This document shows, piece by piece, positions 14,464 through 16,995 of a stretch of DNA of 16,995 nt. Position 1 is the stretch's first letter. The number at the start of each line of letters is the position of its first letter. This DNA is from an uncultured Candidatus Competibacteraceae bacterium. Its GTDB lineage: Bacteria > Pseudomonadota > Gammaproteobacteria > Competibacterales > Competibacteraceae. The position numbers were made by a program, and so were the translations under genes. Under the pieces are notes generated by a model, which did not search any database, was not told the origin of the DNA, and was given only the letters and a program-made list of their open reading frames with translations. Where the stretch lies: NCBI GenBank assembly GCA_937872125.1, contig CALMNY010000541.1:1-16995 (forward strand), read 5' to 3'.

Positions 14464-15955
14464 GGCAGGCCGTCCCGGCATACGGCAACGTATCCGGGAT
14501 AATCTGCACGCCGGTGCTGTAGACCTGATCGGGTTCAATGACCCCGGCGGTGTCGAAGGTCGCTTCGATCAGAAACGCCTTCCAGCCGGTGGGCGGCGGC
14601 GACACCACGCCAACATAGGAACCGTTGGACATCGGCGTCAGCGACTGAAAGCCGGTTCCGCTGGCAAAGGACGATAAAACCACCGGTTCCCACGGGATTA
14701 AATCCTGACTCGTCCACACCGCCCCCAGCGATTCCAGCCGGAAATCCCGCGCGCCGGGATTGGTCGCCTGCCACAACTTCACTTCCTTGGGCCGGGCCGA
14801 GGGCCAAATCCAGAGCAGGCCGTTTTCCACCACCGTCCACTCAATATGCGGACTGGTCTTGTTGTCGAGGATATCGTCAATCCACGACAGCGCTTCGATG
14901 ATCACGTCCTCGCTCTGCTTATGGTCGGTGTTTGGCGTGTAGCGCAGCCACTTGGGATCCGGCAGATCGGCGTAGTAAAACCGCGAGGAATCGGTGGTGA
15001 AAAACTGATCGCCCGTGGCGTTGAGGATCAGCTTGGGCATGGTGTAGCGGTCGCGGTAGGTGTAGGGGTCCACCACTTGCAGCATCGCCTGGCCCGCCGG
15101 CGTCTGCACCCGGCACGGCAGATTAAACGCCACGTAATCCTTCAGCGCGGGCGCATAGAAGCCGTAGGCTTCCCAGTGATGGATGAATTGCCGGCCCAGG
15201 TTGGGCATATCAATCGAGGCGGGGATGATGGCCTTGACCCGTGGATCCACGGCGGCAGTCAGCCAGGTGGTCCAGCCGCGCTTGGAGCCGCCCAGCACCA
15301 GAAAGTTTTCGATGTTCACGCCCTTGCTGGCCGCAAAGGTCTGGACCGTGTCCATGGCGCGCACAGCGGCCTTGGTCATCGCCAGATGCACCGGCCATTC
15401 CGGATCGCCAGTATCCAGCGCCTTATCCAGGCTGTAGGCCAGAATTTCATCCTCCTTGCGCCCGATTCCCACTTCGTCGGTGAAGTACAGCGGCTGATTC
15501 GGCACCTGATTGACGATGGCAAGAACCGCCCCCGTTGCCAGGGCTGCCGCTCCGACCGCATCGTTGATCTCGGTCGTCAGCGTACCACCGTTTTTGCCGC
15601 CGCCGATCACCAGGACTGCGGTATCGGTAGTGTCCAGCCCAACCCTCGGAATGACCAGCGCAACCTCGTGCGTCCATATCGGGCGGTCCACCTCGCTGGC
15701 CGAGCGCCACTGCTGGGAGGTCATTTCCAGAAAATAGATGGCGTAGGCGGCTCTTTCCTGGGTGTGGTAATGCCGGTACGAGTAATTCGGATCCGGTTTA
15801 GCGACGTAGCGATCCAGAGCCGTTTCCGCCGCCCAGCCGCCGCGCGCCAGCGCCAGCCCGAGCACCAGGAGTCCGATGAGCCATCGTCCCTCATGTCGCC
15901 AGAATTTGCGCGCGGGCACCGCGCACGCCTCACGCCAGGTCATCTGAGTCATCAT
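14459..15955 (-). CDS. PhoPQ-activated pathogenicity-related (PqaA-like) exported alpha/beta-hydrolase-fold protein
   Basis: Protein of about 498 residues matching the PhoPQ_related (PqaA) family. A basic N-terminus and hydrophobic helix GRWLIGLLVLGLALARGG ending in WAAE around residue 43 look like a signal peptide, so it is probably periplasmic or membrane anchored. The hydrolase-type core shows LVLGGSKRGWTTW with nucleophile-like Ser224, NATGDQFF with Asp316, and NTDHKQS with His345, which could form a catalytic triad. AMTKAAVRAMDTVQ and PASIDMPN are also typical. The last 100 residues form a separate beta-rich part. GAGG sits three bases before the first ATG (15955) and six before the second (15952), so either may be used. 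The family is named for regulation by PhoP-PhoQ in Salmonella; enzymatic activity is not established. Confidence 0.85.
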   Translation of the reverse strand: MMTQMTWREACAVPARKFWRHEGRWLIGLLVLGLALARGGWAAETALDRYVAKPDPNYSYRHYHTQERAAYAIYFLEMTSQQWRSASEVDRPIWTHEVALVIPRVGLDTTDTAVLVIGGGKNGGTLTTEINDAVGAAALATGAVLAIVNQVPNQPLYFTDEVGIGRKEDEILAYSLDKALDTGDPEWPVHLAMTKAAVRAMDTVQTFAASKGVNIENFLVLGGSKRGWTTWLTAAVDPRVKAIIPASIDMPNLGRQFIHHWEAYGFYAPALKDYVAFNLPCRVQTPAGQAMLQVVDPYTYRDRYTMPKLILNATGDQFFTTDSSRFYYADLPDPKWLRYTPNTDHKQSEDVIIEALSWIDDILDNKTSPHIEWTVVENGLLWIWPSARPKEVKLWQATNPGARDFRLESLGAVWTSQDLIPWEPVVLSSFASGTGFQSLTPMSNGSYVGVVSPPPTGWKAFLIEATFDTAGVIEPDQVYSTGVQIIPDTLPYAGTACR

Positions 15956-16117
15956 TCACCTCGCCTGATGGGCCATGAAAAACCAAACGTTATGTTACCA
16001 TTTTAAGACCCTTTGCACGCTGAACGGAAAGGAATCGAAGCACGTTCAGCACCAACCCGCCCCCCGTCCGGATTTCGGAAGCCGCCGCGACGAGGGACTT
16101 TTTGGAACGACCGCGCC

Positions 16118-16864
16118 ATGACCTCGCCTTCCTTGCTGTCTCGCAAACCCATTGTGCCCGCCGAACGGTTGATTTTCGCCCTGGACGTACCCAGCCCGGC
16201 GACGGCCCGGCAACTGGTCGAAACCCTTGGCGACGCGGTGCGCTTCTACAAAATCGGCCTGGAATTGTTCATGGCCGGCGGCTATTTCGAACTCATCGAG
16301 TGGCTGCGCGCCTGCGACAAAAAAGTGTTTGTTGACCTCAAATTCTTCGACGTGCCCGAAACGGTTCGTTCCGCCGTGCGCCAGCTCAAACCCTACGACG
16401 CCAGCTTCGCCACCGTGCATGGCAACGACGCCATCCTCCGGGCGGCAGTGGAAGCGGCGCGGGAGACCGGCGCCGACCTGGGCATCCTGGCCGTAACCGC
16501 ACTGACCAGCCTGGATCAGGCTGATCTCAACGACCTGGGTTTCGCCTGCGATCCCAGGGCGCTGGTGCTGTCGCGGGCGCGGCGGGCGCTGGAGATCGGT
16601 TGCCGGGGGGTGATTTCCTCGGGGCTGGAAGCCGCCGAGTTGCGCGAACATCTGGGCGATCAACTGCTGGTCATCACACCGGGTATCCGCCCGGTGCTCA
16701 ATCGCCCGACCGACGACCAGAAGCGCACGATGGACGTGGAAGAGGCTTTTCTGAGCGGCGCCGATTACATCGTGGTTGGTCGGCCCATCCGCCAGGCGCC
16801 CGATCCCTGCGCGGCGGCGGCGGCGATTCAGGAGCGGATCACCCGGCTGTTCGCGGTGGGATGA
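16118..16864 (+). CDS. pyrF: Orotidine 5'-phosphate decarboxylase
   Basis: Converts OMP to UMP, the last step of de novo pyrimidine synthesis, in the cytoplasm. The protein has 248 residues, within the family range. The family signature FVDLKFFDVPETV carries the catalytic Asp73-x-Lys75-x-x-Asp78 array. The substrate-binding ALDV (Asp23), YKIGLELF (Lys45), LLVITPGIRP and GADYIVVGRPI are all present. The frame is open upstream to 16013, but that extension is Arg/Pro-rich and unlike the family. The ATG at 16118, with GGAA about ten bases before it, is preferred. It is divergent from the PqaA-like gene and ends 3 bp before a converging minus-strand gene. Confidence 0.95.
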   Translation: MTSPSLLSRKPIVPAERLIFALDVPSPATARQLVETLGDAVRFYKIGLELFMAGGYFELIEWLRACDKKVFVDLKFFDVPETVRSAVRQLKPYDASFATVHGNDAILRAAVEAARETGADLGILAVTALTSLDQADLNDLGFACDPRALVLSRARRALEIGCRGVISSGLEAAELREHLGDQLLVITPGIRPVLNRPTDDQKRTMDVEEAFLSGADYIVVGRPIRQAPDPCAAAAAIQERITRLFAVG

Positions 16865-16867
16865 CCG

Positions 16868-16995
16868 CTAGCGGTACTGGCGCAGATACCACCATTCGTA
16901 GAACCGCTTGGCCTGGTGGCCGAACCAGGTCGGCGGCAGGGTGATCAGCCGTTCCGGCGTGCGCCAGACCAGCATCCCGCGATCCAGCATGTCCA
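16868..16995 (-). CDS. 3' end of an unrecognised minus-strand gene, cut by the window edge
   Basis: The minus strand has an open frame from the right edge to a TAG at 16870-16868. It encodes at least 42 residues with a natural-looking composition, including LVWRTPERLITLPPTWFG and a C-terminal RFYEWWYLRQYR. Codons are GC-rich at third positions like the neighbours, and the stop lies 3 bp beyond the pyrF stop in a convergent arrangement. No family can be assigned from this fragment; the start lies outside the window. Confidence 0.5.
   Translation of the reverse strand, partial: DMLDRGMLVWRTPERLITLPPTWFGHQAKRFYEWWYLRQYR

Noticed and set aside
14846..16006. 386-codon plus-strand open frame over the PqaA-like gene
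   Set aside because: Antisense shadow; the minus-strand product has a signal peptide and family motifs while this one is Arg/His/Gly-rich without a domain.
16013..16117. 35-residue N-terminal extension of pyrF from a TTG codon
   Set aside because: The extension is Arg/Pro-rich, is absent from the family, and a better-placed ATG exists at 16118.

Overview
The window reads as chromosomal DNA of a GC-rich Gram-negative proteobacterium, most likely a gammaproteobacterium. The pointers are a YegH/YoaE-type TerC-CBS-CorC membrane protein, Kef-type antiporters, a PhoPQ-regulated (PqaA-like) exported protein, GC-rich codon use and Shine-Dalgarno starts. A wastewater-type lineage such as the Competibacteraceae is possible, but that is a guess from gene style, not from any search.

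Layout. 1-3372: two tandem plus-strand Kef-type cation/proton antiporters with C-terminal NAD-binding RCK domains; the first is cut by the window edge. 3518-4471: a tandem-domain universal stress protein. 4472-4668: an intergenic stretch packed with inverted repeats, including an FNR/CRP-like box, in front of a small DUF2061 membrane protein (4669-4884). The end of that gene runs into a decayed C-terminal piece of an ArsB-like anion permease (4866-5057). 5079-6638 (minus): an AT-richer acyl-CoA synthetase with its own -10 element. 6860-8443 (minus): the TerC-CBS-CorC protein, with a clear downstream terminator and an apparent leader of about 200 nt.

The most unusual part is 8739-12756. A minus-strand NrtR-like regulator (degenerate Nudix sensor plus winged helix) is divergent from a tight plus-strand operon of three genes. 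These encode a J-domain protein with a kinase-like remainder, a VWA/MIDAS protein and a divergent adenylosuccinate-synthetase homologue. Both divergent promoters can be read, and each carries a copy of the same 19-bp imperfect repeat with a TGTT-N10-AACA dyad, which is a good candidate operator. Inferred meaning: a metabolite-responsive (ADP-ribose/NAD-type) switch controlling a chaperone/kinase-like + VWA + nucleotide-enzyme module of unknown function, possibly stress response or conflict.

12919-16995: a second, GC-rich acyl-CoA synthetase (plus) converges on a PqaA-like exported protein (minus). pyrF (plus) follows, and then the 3' end of an unrecognised minus-strand gene at the right edge. 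No tRNA, rRNA, CRISPR array or insertion sequence was seen. No gene-free stretch exceeds 300 bases; the largest is the TerC leader region, 8444-8738.
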